Shown: positions 42,806 to 55,003, numbered from the stretch's first letter. The stretch: 64,000 nucleotides of DNA from Laccaria trichodermophora (GCA_018417955.1 JACTVC010000001.1:3410001-3474000); one strand, 5' to 3'. Made by a program: numbers and translations. Notes: generated from the sequence alone by a model not told the origin.

Positions 42806-45014
42806 CTAGACGTGGTCGTAGAGGCGCTGCTCTTTTCTAGTCTTCGTCATGGCTGGAAGAAAATCAGGAGGGGTCAAGTAGCTTGAGAAGACAGAAAGCG
42901 TACCAGCAATAATGGCACTCCCAACGCCACTACCATCTTCCGCACGATGCGTCACAATCTTCCTGTCAAGCCGGCAGGACATCATCAGTTCAGACCCAAC
43001 CCAAGAATACTTGGAATCTCACCTCCCCTTCTCTCCAAATATGTCAACAAGCCCCTCATGTACCCGATCTGCGAACCCAGGATATTTCTTGCAAAAGCAA
43101 GTTCAGCATTGTGCCAATCGCTCAAAAAACAACCCCACTCACATTATATAAAGACCCATCAGCACCAACCTCACAACCCTCGCCATTGTCCAGGTATCCC
43201 ATCCGTCCAACGATGGCCGCGATACCACAGGCGCTCAGACGCGCAGCACGACGCCCAATGAGCTTGGCGAGGGCGCGGAAGAATTGGCGTTCGGCCAGTG
43301 TAGTTTCAACGGCGAAGAAGTGAGAAAAGATGCCGATTATCATTAAGAGTTCATCGGTTGGGTCACTGAGGAGCGGAGCGTTGTCACGTTGTGTGTCGAG
43401 TGGGAATAGGATAGAACGCCTCACCTCTCCATCAAAGACAGGAAAGCGGTGTCAAAGACGTAGGGGTTTTCGAGCTTGTACGTGTTTTGCCCTAGGAAGA
43501 GCACCCCCTCATCAATGAGCTCGCAGATTACGAGACGCAAAATTTCGCCGAGGTATCTCCCAGAGATGAGTTTCTATTCATGCCACAGGTCAGATAAGCA
43601 GCGATTGCCAGGTTTCGAGAAGCGGACTGTACCTCAAATGCCTGTTCCCCAGGTTTATTCGATGACTCATCGACAATGATATCGTACTTTGTCCTTGGGA
43701 GGTGTTCATGCTCGAAGGAATCAAAGGCCCCCTTAGGTTTTCGTCCATCAGCAAATCCTCCACACTCAAGACAATCTAGAAGCCTACCCATTCGCAGTTG
43801 ATACACATCAATGCGTCTCCTGGAAGGCCCAGGTCGTTTATCTTCGTGATCTCGCTGACTTTCTCCATATACGCAGCATTGCATCCTGTGCCGAAGATGA
43901 CCGCAATTTTGGCATTAGGGTTGACGTAGTGGGACGCGATAAGGGTACCGGTGGTGTCATTGATGAGCGCCGTAAGTGTGACAGGGAGTTGCTGGGTATC
44001 CAAGGTTAACCTCTTGTGAGTGAGAGGACGGAGAAGGCGGGAGACGTACATATTTGACAAGGGAATTGCGGAACATTTCCGCTACGTCATGGCCTTCCGT
44101 GTTGAGTGCCCCAAACCCTTTTGTCCAGCGGATAAGAATGCCATGGTCGATTTTCAACTGACTGTTGGCGGTGTGAAAACCATCGTAACCTGAAGTGCGA
44201 AAAGCGAAGACTTACTGGCATGGGTAAGAGAAGGTAAATCCAAGAGGCAGGGTCTCCCCAGGCTTTAAAGTAAGTGAGCCATCTGCCAGGCTAGTATCAA
44301 CGAACGTCTTCAAGCATTGCGCGCAGAAGTCGAACAGCTTTTGACCGTCTTCCTGCTTTTGCTCCTCCGTAAGCCGATACTTGGACTGAGAGATTTCGAA
44401 TTTGCCTTCACCCTGGAGGGTTACGAGGCATACGCGCAGGTTCGTGCCACCTGTGGAGTTGTTCAGAGGAGTAGTAGATTACGGGAGAGAGGCGGACCAA
44501 GGTCGACGGCGAGATAGTCGCCTTTCTCCTGTCCTGTCGGCCAACCAAAGACGAAGGTAGGTATCATTGGCTGTGGGGTAGGTTGATCAGTAAGATGTCA
44601 AAGTGATTTTATGGAAATGAAGAAGGCAAACGATTGCTGATTCGTCAGAAATGCAGAAAAAATGAAGCCCGGAGCCGGAATAAGGCACAACTGCCATAAG
44701 ATGTCATGCCTAGCTTCAGCAGCGCAGTGACAATCCTCTAATCGTGAAAACGCCCATCGGTCTTTCTGCGGAGGTAGCAGCGACCCCATAGTGTGCAGAG
44801 ACACTCCGTTCTCCTAAGATGGGGTAGATAGCACGTACCACAATTTGTTCAGGCTTCTGCAATCCCAATTCTAACGTCTCTTTGAATGATTCCACAATTA
44901 TCCTCATCCGCTGAGGAGTCAACGTGAATCTGGGTAGGAGACAACTCAGACGAGTCCATCGGAGGAAACGTCCGAGGCTTACAGTGTCTCGTACTTCCTT
45001 AGATGGTCGGCCAT
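42806..45014 (-). CDS. Hexokinase
   Basis: The ATG at 45014 gives MADHLRKYETL, and a phase-2 intron leads to FTLTPQRMRIIVESFKETLE. Then come PMIPTFVFGWPTGQEKGDYL, the phosphate-binding DLGGTNLRVCLVTLQGEGKF (split by an intron), LGFTFSYPC, GVLIRWTKGFGA, LTALINDTTGTLIASHYVNP, the adenosine-side IAVIFGTGCNAAY and INCEWVGF. Further on are DSFEHEHLPRTKYDIIVDES, a TTLAERQFFRALAKLIGRRA helix, and the C-terminal AEDGSGVGSAIIAAMTKTRK. All hexokinase motifs are present across about ten exons of normal order. It phosphorylates glucose in the cytosol and may act in sugar sensing. The stop is at 42806. Divergent from the uL14m gene. Confidence 0.92.
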
Positions 45015-45332
45015 AGTCCTAAGGGCATATCAGCACTACATCCAGATGCGACGACGCGACATGGATGTACTTCTTGGTTGCGTGGGGGAGATCTTCCTCA
45101 TCGTGTGTCCTAGTGTGGATGGCCAGGGTTTGCCCTGTGGGCAAGGTGAGGCTGCCGCTGCCACGACGTGAGAGGACCATGCTGGGCGGTGACGGCGATG
45201 GTGGGGAGATGAGCGATGGTGAAGAGGGGAGGAGAAGTTCTGCGCTGAGAAGACTGGAACCACGGGCTTGAATGAATTCATTTAACGCGTGGGAGTTGTC
45301 CTGGACATTTTTTTTTTTATTCCGCCATCGTC

Positions 45333-45841
45333 ATGATTGGCCTCAAATCCACCCTCAACGTATAGTATATTCCCTTGTCGTCGTCAATTCTCGCTCTGAA
45401 CTAGCTCTAGTGCATAGACAACTCTGGCGCTCTTATTGTGGAATGTGTTAACGTTCTTAAAAATAAGGTCAACAATGGCTGGGGGTCCGTCGGCGACGAA
45501 ATCGTGTGTGTCGTGCAACGCGCTCGGCCAATCTCAGCCGCTACCCAAGCGTCCGTGAACGCTGTCAAAGTCCGACGGGGAGACGTTCGAAGGGCTGTCA
45601 TCGTGCGGACACGTAAAGCGGTCCGACGACCAGACGGTAGTGTCATTCGGTTCGATGACAATGCCGCAGTGCTGCTGAACAACAAGAGGGAGATGTTGGG
45701 AACGCGGATTGGTGGTCTTGTGAGTGCAGATTTGAGACTGAAGGGGTGGGGTAAAATTGTTAGTCTTGCTCCAAAAGTGAGTTCCTTCCTGTCCATCTTT
45801 GCCTGCATATTCTGAAGGGAAGACCTTGCCAGGTTGTATAA
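45333..45841 (+). CDS. Mitochondrial large-subunit ribosomal protein uL14m (133 aa)
   Basis: Exons are 45333-45359, 45411-45776 and 45833-45841, giving 134 codons. The protein reads [65 protein letters not shown] and [13 protein letters not shown]. These are the uL14 signature elements, with a bacterial-type length and no N-terminal extension, as in fungal mitochondrial uL14m. The short first exon and 3-codon last exon are inferred from frame and family ends. It binds 21S-type rRNA at the subunit interface. It shares a roughly 0.32-kb divergent promoter region with hexokinase. Confidence 0.88.
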
Positions 45842-46290
45842 TTAACGCCTACATATATATCCTGGGTCCCTGTTTTTTTGTCATACTTGACTCCATGAAA
45901 CGTCTAATCCGAAAATCCCCGTGGGTCTTAACAGTTCCTCTAGCTGACTTATATGGGCAGGCTGCGCGTCATCTTACGACATAAATCCGTTCCCTATTGG
46001 TTCGGCCCCAATACCCAATTGCAGAAAGCCAATTTTCGCCTGTCTGGCTTAACTTTCAATCATTACCATTTTTAAGTTGGTATTTCCTCCATCACTTCTC
46101 ATGGATGGTTTTCATCTTGATTTTCAGATTTTAGATGGGCACCATGCTCGTCGTGATCGTTTTGGGCGGGTAATCGCCCGAGAAGCGAATTTTAGCCTCG
46201 ACAATATCGGACGTGGGCAAAAATTAGAGATGTTGTCGCTCCCACTGTTCCTTGACTCGAAAGCTGTATCCATTTGAGCTTGATACGTAT
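45842..46290. other. Intergenic DNA upstream of tRNA-Ala
   Basis: No supported gene; a TATA-like TACATATATATCC lies at about 45850. Confidence 0.4.
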
Positions 46291-46373
46291 GGGCTCTTGG
46301 CACAGGGGTAGCGCGCACGCTTTGCATTGAACTTGCCTGCGTGAGGTCGTGGGTTCAAATCCCACAGTGTCCA
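46291..46373 (+). tRNA. tRNA-Ala (anticodon UGC) with an ~11-nt intron
   Basis: The gene begins GGGCTCTTGGCACAGGGGTA and ends GGGTTCAAATCCCACAGTGT then CCA. The anticodon stem CACGC/GCGTG encloses loop TTTGCAT, so the anticodon is TGC at 34-36. The extra TTGAACTTGCC lies at the usual 37/38 intron site. B-box GGTTCAAATCC is intact. Confidence 0.88.
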
Positions 46374-46618
46374 ATTTGATGTATCTTTTTGGCCTTGCCA
46401 TTGCCAATGTCCAGTGGACCTTTGTTGAAATTCTTCATCTTGTCGTCGACATTACTGGGTAACCTTACGCTCTCGAGAGGTCTGTCTGCATGCTAACAAC
46501 TACTCTACATTTTAGGAACTAGAGGACATCAGAATCCACATCCTTCTTCCCTCAGGCTTTTATTCTCCAGAAAATTGTTGCATTTTCACTTGGATGATTC
46601 TGCCAATGTTCTATGAAT

Positions 46619-46699
46619 GGGCTCTTGGCACAGGGGTAGCGCGCACGCTTCGCATCTACCGTATGCGTGAGGTCGTGGGTTCAATTCCCACAGTGTCCA
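46619..46699 (+). tRNA. tRNA-Ala (anticodon CGC) with a ~9-nt intron
   Basis: Same body as the previous gene, but the loop is TTCGCAT, giving anticodon CGC, with intron TCTACCGTA-like sequence before TGCGTG. The ends and B-box (GGTTCAATTCC) are intact. Confidence 0.87.
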
Positions 46700-47230
46700 C
46701 TTTAACTTTTTGCGTCAAACGGTCACCGGTCACCGGTCAAAGCTTGGGCCCTGGCAGCTGAGCTGGGCCGCGAGCGAGATGAGCTGGGTCGTGGTAAGTT
46801 ATCACTGTTCCACTGATTCTCTTTCTTTTCTTGTTTTCCCTTTTTTCCCTTTCTTTTTCTACCCAATAAAATGGTGAAAAACCACCTGTGTTGTGAAACC
46901 CCCGCAACATACTTAACAACGACAGGAAATCCTTGGGAAGTCCAGGAGCTTTTATTGTTTCCTTATCGCCGGCTTACCTCCCTATTCTCTGAGTCCTGAT
47001 GTCTCTGAGAAAACGGTCATCACACCTGCAACGAGGTAGACTTGAGGTAGACTTGAGGTAGACTTGAGGTAGACGCGCGCCTGCTGCTTGAATATTTTTA
47101 CCAGGCCCAATTCGCTGATTCAGTACGCCATCAAATCACTGCTTCAAGTTCCCCTCTGCACAGCACTCGTTACGCTCGCGGCTCTTCTCCCTGCATCTTT
47201 CACAAGACGATAAAGTTATCTCATCTCAGG
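46700..47230. other. Intergenic DNA with an 11-bp tandem repeat
   Basis: At about 47034-47075 the unit GAGGTAGACTT is repeated four times. ACCGGTCACCGGTC occurs at about 46724-46738. No gene is supported. Confidence 0.5.
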
Positions 47231-49932
47231 ATGAATGTCCCACGCTATGAATGGAGCGTAGTGGTAGGTCAATCCCCCTGGATTCTAAGTGAAGTTGAAC
47301 ACACCCTTTGCCCCTGATATATCAGGAAGAAAACGACAGGCCATTGCGACAAGCTGTCAATATCGTTGATAACCTTGTCCGTCCAACCCAGTTCCACGCA
47401 TCAAGGTTCGAATCTCGCACTCTGCAACGAAAATGTATTTTCCTTGCAGCTCACCATCCTCACTAGTAGGAGAGCCCCATCTACGTCCAATCCTGCCCTT
47501 CAACCGTCGATAACACAGGGAGATGGCGGGACACAATACAACGCCGTGCTTGGGGGTCATCAGTCTATCTACAATATTAATATTGTATACCAAGGTGACC
47601 TGAACGCCTTCTAATTCAATGAACGTGCAATGCTTACGAGGATATGCCAAACACCCGAGGTCGACCCCCTCAAACCTCGAGTGATGTTCGGGAGCCATCA
47701 GCTGAAGTGTGTAGTTTGAACATCTCTTGTCCTCACCTTGGCCTCACCTTATCAACGAGGGAAATCCTTTGGTCGTAGGTCGAATGCCGCGAGGTTAGGC
47801 TACGCCATCGTCGACACTTTATAAGTCTAACTCCATTCTTTAATCTTATCCCACAAGGTGATGTGGGTGAGCTAAGTCAACCTCAACCTGAGCTTGATGA
47901 CTCAGTAAGCACGTAAGAATGGAATGACCAGGGGATGATTACAGACGCTAACCGCATTTCTTCGAAACAGGACAAGTGAAAGACTTAGCGAGCTCAATGA
48001 AATCTATGTCAAATCTTTGCTTAATCCTGACCACGGATACCCTTTGTATGTTCCAGGGTTAGACGCTGGCCGACGAGAGCGACACAAGGCGTGTGGCATA
48101 TCTCCGGGCGACGTTGGGTTCTTAACCCCAGAGGGCGAGTTCAACGGCCTCTTCAACATCCTTAGCGAAGACGAGCCGGCGAACGAGGGAATATGTCTTC
48201 CAGACGAGTTTTCGCCGCTTTCCGCACCTATTAGGACCATCCAGCAAGCTTTTGGGCGCGGGCAAAGCTTTTACCCAAGAGGAGACGTTGAAGTTGTGAA
48301 TTACCCTCGTGATGGGTAAGATATCTTGTATGGCTTCTTGCTATCTCGAATTCTCATTAGTGTGATAGTGTGCGGCGTTTTATTCTGCGTGCAGATAAAG
48401 CTGGAATTCTACATCTTCCCCTAGGAGGCGTGCAACAACAGATAAATTGCGGGGGGAGCGCAGTGAAGTTGTACGCAGCACAATACGCCAGGGCCTGGTA
48501 TGCCTATGCAAAGACGCGACGTCGCTTCTCTACGCCCCAGGGGTCTCTCTATTTGATCAATAAATGCATCAAGACAAATGCCTGGGGAATCGCCGTGTTC
48601 ATGCATCCGAGTCCCCATGTTCGCCGGTTCCTTACTATCTCCGATGTCTCGTTGGATTTCAAAACTGAAAATCGTGGAGACGCCGAGTTTGTGTATCATT
48701 GGGAGTCACAGCATGATGTTGCCACCCGAATTGAACCTGGCACTTCTGCTTTTAGCGGCGGAACTGTAACGCCCCCACCCAATCAATGTATATATATACG
48801 TGGATACAAACTCCTTCTTCGAGAGAGGGATTCAAATGTTGGAGCCATTGACACGAAACGACGTGGAGTTGAAAGAATCTCGCTTTCTCGCCTTTTCGGG
48901 AAGCTATTTTCATCGGCAAAAACTGGCAAGCCTATCAACAAAACAAGGGCCAGTAACCAAGACACAAATATATCTCGGGTTTCAGCACATCAGGGATCGC
49001 AGAATTCAAAGGCCTCAGGACTTGTCTCGCATTGGTCTACCCATCCCTCAGACATTATCAATGAATTTCTTCTACAGGAAGTGAGCCGGATCCATTTGTT
49101 TCGGAGTTGAAGATGCCTTATCACTATAACAGATGCCTGATTGTCAATTGGCTTTGACACATGACGACGACTGGATGTGCATATTGAAGGATGTGAGTAC
49201 GATGTAGATGATGAGACGAAAAACTGAATACGTATCCCATTCAGGCGATATCAAGACGGCTGGACTTTGAGAAGCACGACTTGAAGGAGAGCGTAAGCAG
49301 GCTATTCGATATACGCATCGACGACGGTGAGTCTAGCAATACAGCCGCAAATGATCGATCTCACCCGTATCAATGGCCAGGTACAGTTTCTTTGGAGTTC
49401 AAGGGAGGGGACGAATCGTGTGTAGTGAGTACAGCTTACAAGTTCAATTTGGCCTCATATGACATTACCACTTGCAGGAATCCGAGTCCTTGGATAATCG
49501 AAGTCCGATTTCGGCCCCACCGAAACCTGTCGAGGACTTGCCAGAGGCAAGGCAGTCCGAGCGAGTTCAGAAAGTGGTATCTGCCAAACCCTCGGCTTCG
49601 CTGTTCCATGCGAGACAAACGAGCATCACGGAGCCCAAGATTGCTTCGAGGTTCAAGTTTCCTAGAAATTCGGATCCGGAGATCAGTGAAGTCATTGTAG
49701 GACACTTTCCCATTTTGATTTACCAATGGATAACGCAGCGTCCTTTGTAGGAAGATCACATAAACGATGTTAGTGTTTCACCAAAGCAGACTAAGGACTT
49801 GGCTCGATTGACACTAACCTTTTCTAGGAACTCGAGTCGGACCGAGGGCGGCACTCAAAATTGAAGGATAGGATTCTACCGAATCCCGACTCTATCACAG
49901 AGCGGCGGGAACCTGGATGTGAGGCATTGTGA
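47231..49932 (+). CDS. Agaricomycete GYPL/IGDVG family protein with an N-terminal Gln/Asn-containing motif, gene B
   Basis: The splice path is 47231-47263, 47326-47405, 47473-47594, 47858-47912, 47971-48315, 48369-49080 and 49133-49192, then three to five short exons to the TGA at 49932; frames fit at each junction checked. The N-terminal region carries GGTQYNAVLGGHQSIYNI. The family core follows: SELNEIYVKSLLNPDHGYPL, GISPGDVGFLTPEGEFNGLF, VKLYAAQYARAWYAYAK, LYLINKCIKTNAWGIAVF, PPPNQCIYIRGYKLLLRE, HPSDIINEFLLQE and QLALTHDDDWMCILKD. A charged tail ends it. The core matches a large Agaricomycete family of unknown function. No signal peptide or membrane segment is seen. The intron at 47595-47857 is long and may hide an exon. 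Confidence 0.72.
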
Positions 49933-51591
49933 GCCCGGATACTCATTTCTCACTGGCCTCGGATAATGACTGCTTCCCAGACATTTTATACGTTATGTCG
50001 ACAATCAGTACTGCCATACCAGTCAGACAAGCTGAATTTGCTGTGGACGCCATGGAAGATGAAGAGAAACGACTAGATTGCTTCCCGAGAAATATAGAGG
50101 GTGAGCATGAATTGTCGGTTTGTTATAAGCTCAGATAAAAGTGGCTTTTTTCGGAAAGCCGAGGCTAACCTTGCTGTGTCGGTTGAAGAAGTGTGATCAA
50201 TGTTGTATTCATGTCATGTCAATGTCGTTTAGCCAATGTTCAAGCTGCTTTCAATGATAAACACAGGCATCGGAGACGTATATTACAGATAATAAGCGCT
50301 CGAGAGTCCACTGACGTATTCCCAGATGAACAGCAAGAGTGGATAGACGATGACCTGAACGAAAGGACACAAATGCGTATTGAGAAGCCGTAGCTAAATT
50401 GTGACATAAAATGACGCCGCAAGGTACAAGGCATTGACAGGAGGGCAAGATATTCGAGTTCTACGCCACCCTAGGGGATCGAGCACAAGTGATAGTGCAT
50501 AGTTGAGTACTTAAAGCGACTACATCGGGAGTGTAAGTGTGGAGAAACGGGAGAGGTGAGACATCCGCACAAGAATCATAGGGCGTACATCTTGAATGCT
50601 CGGTCTCTTCTGCAACCACATATCGCGTTTCCACTGATTCAAACCTCCGCCTGTTTGAAAACCCTCTTCCGACGGTAGAAGATCTTGATGATTAGCGGAC
50701 TTGACCAGTGTCTTTTTTGCAATTGTAGTCTTAGAAAGTATCCTCAGGTAACTGTATGCACCCTTGGAGCGAATGCGATATTATTCAAGAGACGAGGCGG
50801 TTTAAAGGACGAATCGTACACCCATCCCTGCCCGTGGATCTAGGAACGAAGATGAGTAAAAAAAGACGAACAACACGACGTTGATGGGAAAAGACCCCAC
50901 CCATTGGTGTACTCAAGGCCGCCCCCACATCCACTACAGTAACAGGTGGGTGAATGCTATAGACCCTCAAAGATATGACGATTTGGCTGGCCCTTCCCCT
51001 GGACCTAGAAAGAAAGAAGACAGCGAGCGAACTGACAACCTGAATGAAACAGGACCAACCGGCTTACGCTGGTCCACCTCACACGTTCTCCTTCCTTCCC
51101 CACTCCACACCTTGCAAAGGACTGCACCCTGCTAAATCAATCATGCTGGAACTCCTGTGCTGGCCCGAACACTCGCTCTCCTGCAGTGACTCTTCCGAAA
51201 CCATGCGTCGCGTATTCACAAGGTATCCCCTATAAGATGGTAGAATCAGAAACTTTTCGAACGTCGTAACGAATCACCCACCACCTCGGTGAGGGTGCAT
51301 ACATGCAACGAAGGTGCCTCGGTACGGGGCAGAAATCTGTGCAAGAGAAAACCACGAATGAGAAAACGGTTCTGGAGCTGCAGTGGTAGACTTCAGGAGC
51401 TGAAAGGACGGCGAGATCTAATAAGTTTCGAATCAAAATACCCCCTATAACGAATTCAACATCAGCTCATTCACGCAGGGCAGTTCTAAGCAAGGCAATC
51501 TTGTTAAGTCTGTAAAAAGCGTTGACAAGAACAACGCCGACGATGGTGGTGGTATCTACTGATTTTTTTGTATCGTACGTATGCTCGTCGC
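49933..51591. other. Interval with weak coding-like pieces, no gene resolved
   Basis: 49975-50100 and 50230-50392 (+) are charged open pieces (VRQAEFAVDAMEDEEKRLDC; FPDEQQEWIDDDLNERTQMR) that could be extra exons of gene B or a small separate gene. 50400-51590 shows nothing convincing. Confidence 0.3.
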
Positions 51592-52998
51592 TTACAGAGC
51601 GCTGGCACCTGTTGGAAGGGGTGGGGTTAGTCAAGTGGGCACATGACAAGACAGGAAGGGGGAAGAGAAGGGAGAAGAGAAGGGGGAAAAAGGAGAAGGG
51701 GAGGGGGAAGGGAGGGGGGAATAGAAGGGAGAAGAGAAGGGGGAAGAGAAGGGAGAAGAGGAGGGGGAAGAGAAGGAAGTATTATGGTAAAGTATATGCG
51801 TAAAAGGGAGGGGGAAGATGAAAAGGACGGGATGGCGATGGAAGGGGGAAAGAAAAAGGAGTGTCGGGGTAAAGTACATGCGTAACGCAGGGAAGAGGAG
51901 GGCATGGAAGGGGAGGGGAAGATAAAAACAAGGGGATAGCAAGGGAAGTAAAAGGCGAAACGCACCAGTAATGATATCCACCAGCTCATTGGTGATGGCA
52001 GCTTGGCGACCACGGTTATACTGCATCTGAAGAGTCCCAATCATTTCGCCTGCATTCTTGGACGCGTTATCCATAGCATTTCTACGGGCACTCTGTTCGC
52101 ATGCGTGTCCCTCGACGAGGGCAGCGTAAAGCGCGTTGGCTAAGGAGAACTCTGCCAAGTCCCGAGTGGCGTTGTCTTCGTTTTCGTACACCTTGAACGC
52201 GTCTAGCCGACATCAATACAAGAAGAATAAACGGGAAAGAGGGCAACGTACTGCTCTCCCTAAGCGCCTCCTCTCCCTTGACCTCATAAACTGCACTCTC
52301 ATACGAAATAGCCGACACAAACTTATTATAAACAACCACGATTGAATCATACTTTACCCCACTCTGGACAATCATATCCGCCACAGCAGCAGCGTCCGCA
52401 AACGTCGGAATGTCCCTCCCAATCTGGTTGAAAGTCAACTGAAAGTTTTCGCCGTAGTTGCGCATGAGTTGTCCCTTGGATTTGTCCCCGATGATCATGA
52501 TGGGGGAAGAAGGGTCGGCGGTGGCGTCTTCGGCTGGGAGGGAGACGAGGGGTGAGTCGGGGGCGTTGGCTAGTGCGCGGCGGGTCGCTTTGGAGACGGA
52601 GGAGTGGATGCCGCCGCAGAGACCTTTGTCGGAGGAAATGACGACGAAGAGTTTGTTGGGGGTTGGTTTGTCCGATGGGACGTTCGCGAAGACCTCTGTT
52701 TCGTTCCCAGATTACATTAGTTACGTGTCCTTCCTATACGTATAAAAAAAAAAGAATGGGACGAACCAGAGTTGGCAAGCCCATACGCTTTACCAGCTTG
52801 CATAGCCCTCTGGGCTTTTGCGAGCTTGGTAGAAGCGATCATCTTCATGGACTTTGTGATTTTCTCAATGTTCCTGACGGATTTGAGGCGCAGCTCGATT
52901 TCACGGAGGGTGGCCATGTTGCGGGCTTGTGAGGGCGCAGCAGCTGGGCCCACCGACGCGGCGGCCGTGGCGCGAGCTAAGGAACGACGAGCGAGCAT
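51592..52998 (-). CDS. ATP3: ATP synthase F1 subunit gamma, mitochondrial (309 aa)
   Basis: Exons are 52998-52767, 52695-52252, 52202-51966 and 51608-51592, totalling 310 codons. The N-terminus [17 protein letters not shown] is a typical mitochondrial presequence. It is followed by [20 protein letters not shown] and [20 protein letters not shown], the gamma-subunit N-terminal coiled coil. The middle has [20 protein letters not shown]. The C-terminus has [40 protein letters not shown] and ends TGASAL. This is the rotor shaft of F1. The last intron (51609-51965) is 357 nt, far longer than others here, and consists mostly of a purine/pyrimidine-biased repeat. Confidence 0.93.
51640..51945. repeat. 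Homopurine (plus strand) minisatellite inside the last ATP3 intron
   Basis: The plus strand is almost pure A/G for two blocks (GGGAAGAGAAGGGAGAAGAG-like), broken by two GGTAAAGTAYATGCGTAA parts at about 51786 and 51868. On the gene's sense strand it is a very long pyrimidine tract before the 3' splice site. Confidence 0.85.
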
Positions 52999-53176
52999 GG
53001 CTGGACACTGACTGAAGAGGGTTTGGTGAATTAGTTTGTTGGCACGCTGTCGGAGATGGTCGGAGGAAATTCCCACAGTGTTAGAAACGGAGTTTGAAGT
53101 GAGTCAGAGTCGAGATCTAATCATCATCGACACTTTCAGGTGCTATAAAACCAACTCTTGCAACCTCGAAAACAAC
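52999..53176. promoter_or_regulatory. Divergent promoter region between ATP3 and the eIF2-beta gene
   Basis: Only 178 bp separate the two start codons on opposite strands, so both promoters must lie here or overlap the transcripts. No TATA box is obvious. Confidence 0.5.
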
Positions 53177-54476
53177 ATGTCCGAAGGACCACTCTTCGAT
53201 CCCTCTCTCAAAAAACGTAAAAAGAAAACAGTAGCGTTTACTGAAGATCCATTGGGCGCAGACGCAGACCCCACAGCGCCCCCTCCAGATTCTATCGATG
53301 GTACGACTATCAATGGTGATCCCGTCGATTTGGGCCCGACGACGGCTCATGAGCGGATGAAAGAGGAGAAGGAGAAGCCTGCGGCGGAAGATGATTTCAA
53401 AACCATGTTTGGGGATATCAAGAAGAAGAAAAAGAAGAAGGAGATTCCTATGGATTTCGTGCGTCTTCCTCTATTAGGGTGCGACTTATGAATAATTCGA
53501 ATTGAAATGCAGGGAGACGACTCCGGGACATCTACACCCGCCGCTACCACCGAACCCACACCATCAGCAGCGACAATCACACCCGACGACCTCGACTTTT
53601 CCGACCTCAAAAAGAAAAAGAAATCCACCAAGAAAAAAGCCGCGTTCGATTTGGAAGCGTTTGAGAAGGAACTTAACGATTCTAAAGCCAAATCCACCAC
53701 TGGGGGAGCAGCAGAGGAAGACGACGAAGACGGCCCAGAACCAGATACTACGCACCTCGACCACATCGACGAAGCGGAGCTAGGCGACGATCCGTTCGCT
53801 CAGCCAGGGGGGGACGCACCCGTCGGTGTGGATGCGGGGACCGAGGCGTGGTTGAAGAGTGATCGTGATTATACTTATCCCGAGGTTCTTCTTCCCTTTC
53901 GCCCCCTCGCAATGTCAATTGGCTAACGCATGTGATGAAATAGCTCCTAACGAGGTTCTACGCCTCCCTACACGCAGCCAACCCCGCCCTCCTCTCCACA
54001 TCCTCTCGAAAGCGATACACCATCGCCCCACCCCAACTCTTCCGAGAAGGAAACAAGAAATCCATATTTGCAAACGTCACAGACATATGCAAGAAGATGC
54101 ACAGACAGGTTCGTCCTCCCTCTTCCCTTCCCTTCCCTTCCCCCTTCCTCCCTTCAACCCACTAACACACCCCTAGCCGGAACACGTCATCCAATTCCTC
54201 TTCGCCGAAATGGGAACAACAGGCTCCGTCGACGGCGCAGGCCGACTCGTCATCAAAGGCCGCTTCCAACAAAAACAAATCGAAAACGTCCTCCGTCGAT
54301 ACATGGTCGAATACGTCACCTGTAAAACGTGCAAATCCCCCGATACGCTGCTCACTAAAGAGAATAGGATTTTCTTTATGGCGTGTGAGAGCTGTGGGAG
54401 TAGGAGGAGCGTTAATGCTATTAAGAGTGGGTTTCAGGCGCAGGTTGGGAAGAGGAGTAAGAATAAGACTGGGTAG
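53177..54476 (+). CDS. Translation initiation factor eIF2 subunit beta (372 aa)
   Basis: Exons are 53177-53458, 53513-53884, 53944-54108 and 54177-54476, totalling 373 codons. The N-terminal half holds three Lys-rich boxes ([30 protein letters not shown]), as in eIF2-beta, which bind eIF5 and eIF2B. The C-terminal half has [52 protein letters not shown] and the zinc ribbon CKTCKSPDT...[10 protein letters not shown] (two CxxC pairs). It is part of the ternary complex delivering initiator tRNA. Length and motifs are normal and the frame is intact. Confidence 0.94.
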
Positions 54477-54595
54477 TAGGGTGTTTTTTGTATTGAGGAG
54501 AATTTACTTTTTTTGGTTTGCGTTTTGAATTGTGGGGAGGTTGATAAAAGGCTACTTGGTTTCTCATCGCAACATGAAAGACTGAAAAAAAGAAT

Positions 54596-54687
54596 TGGAC
54601 ACTGTGGGATTTGAACCCACGACCTCACGCAGGCAATCTGGCCGTACTTCATGCAAAGCGTGCGCGCTACCCCTGTGCCAAGAGCCC
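54596..54687 (-). tRNA. tRNA-Ala (anticodon UGC) with a ~20-nt intron
   Basis: Reading the reverse strand: GGGCTCTTGGCACAGGGGTA, GCGCGCACGC, loop TTTGCA, then an intron of about 20 nt, TGCGTG and GTTCAAATCCCACAGTGTCC then A. The ends pair as in the two other copies. It is the last CpG-rich, intact copy before the transposon-rich right end. Confidence 0.87.
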
Positions 54688-55003
54688 TTTCTAAGACATG
54701 CAAGATTGAGGAATCCAAGCAGGAAGGACAAGAAATTTAAAATAGGTAGTTCTGAATTTATTCCGCGATGAGCGAGCACGAGGAACAAGTGATAAGCTCA
54801 TTATCGGATAAGATAATGCCAGAGCATCAGAACGAAACCTCACGTTTGTACTCATAAGTAGAAACAACCTAGAAGTCTCTGAATGTCAGACAAGGAGAAC
54901 TGGATTCTCCTTGTCATCCAGTTTATCGTTCTGACATGTAAAAAGATCCTCTTATTCATCAGTGAATTTTTTGAACCTTGGCAATCTCTTTCCGACCTTT
55001 ACA

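Noticed and set aside
51627..51890. Long open frames in the GA-rich tract on both strands
   Set aside because: They are by-products of homopurine repeats within an ATP3 intron.
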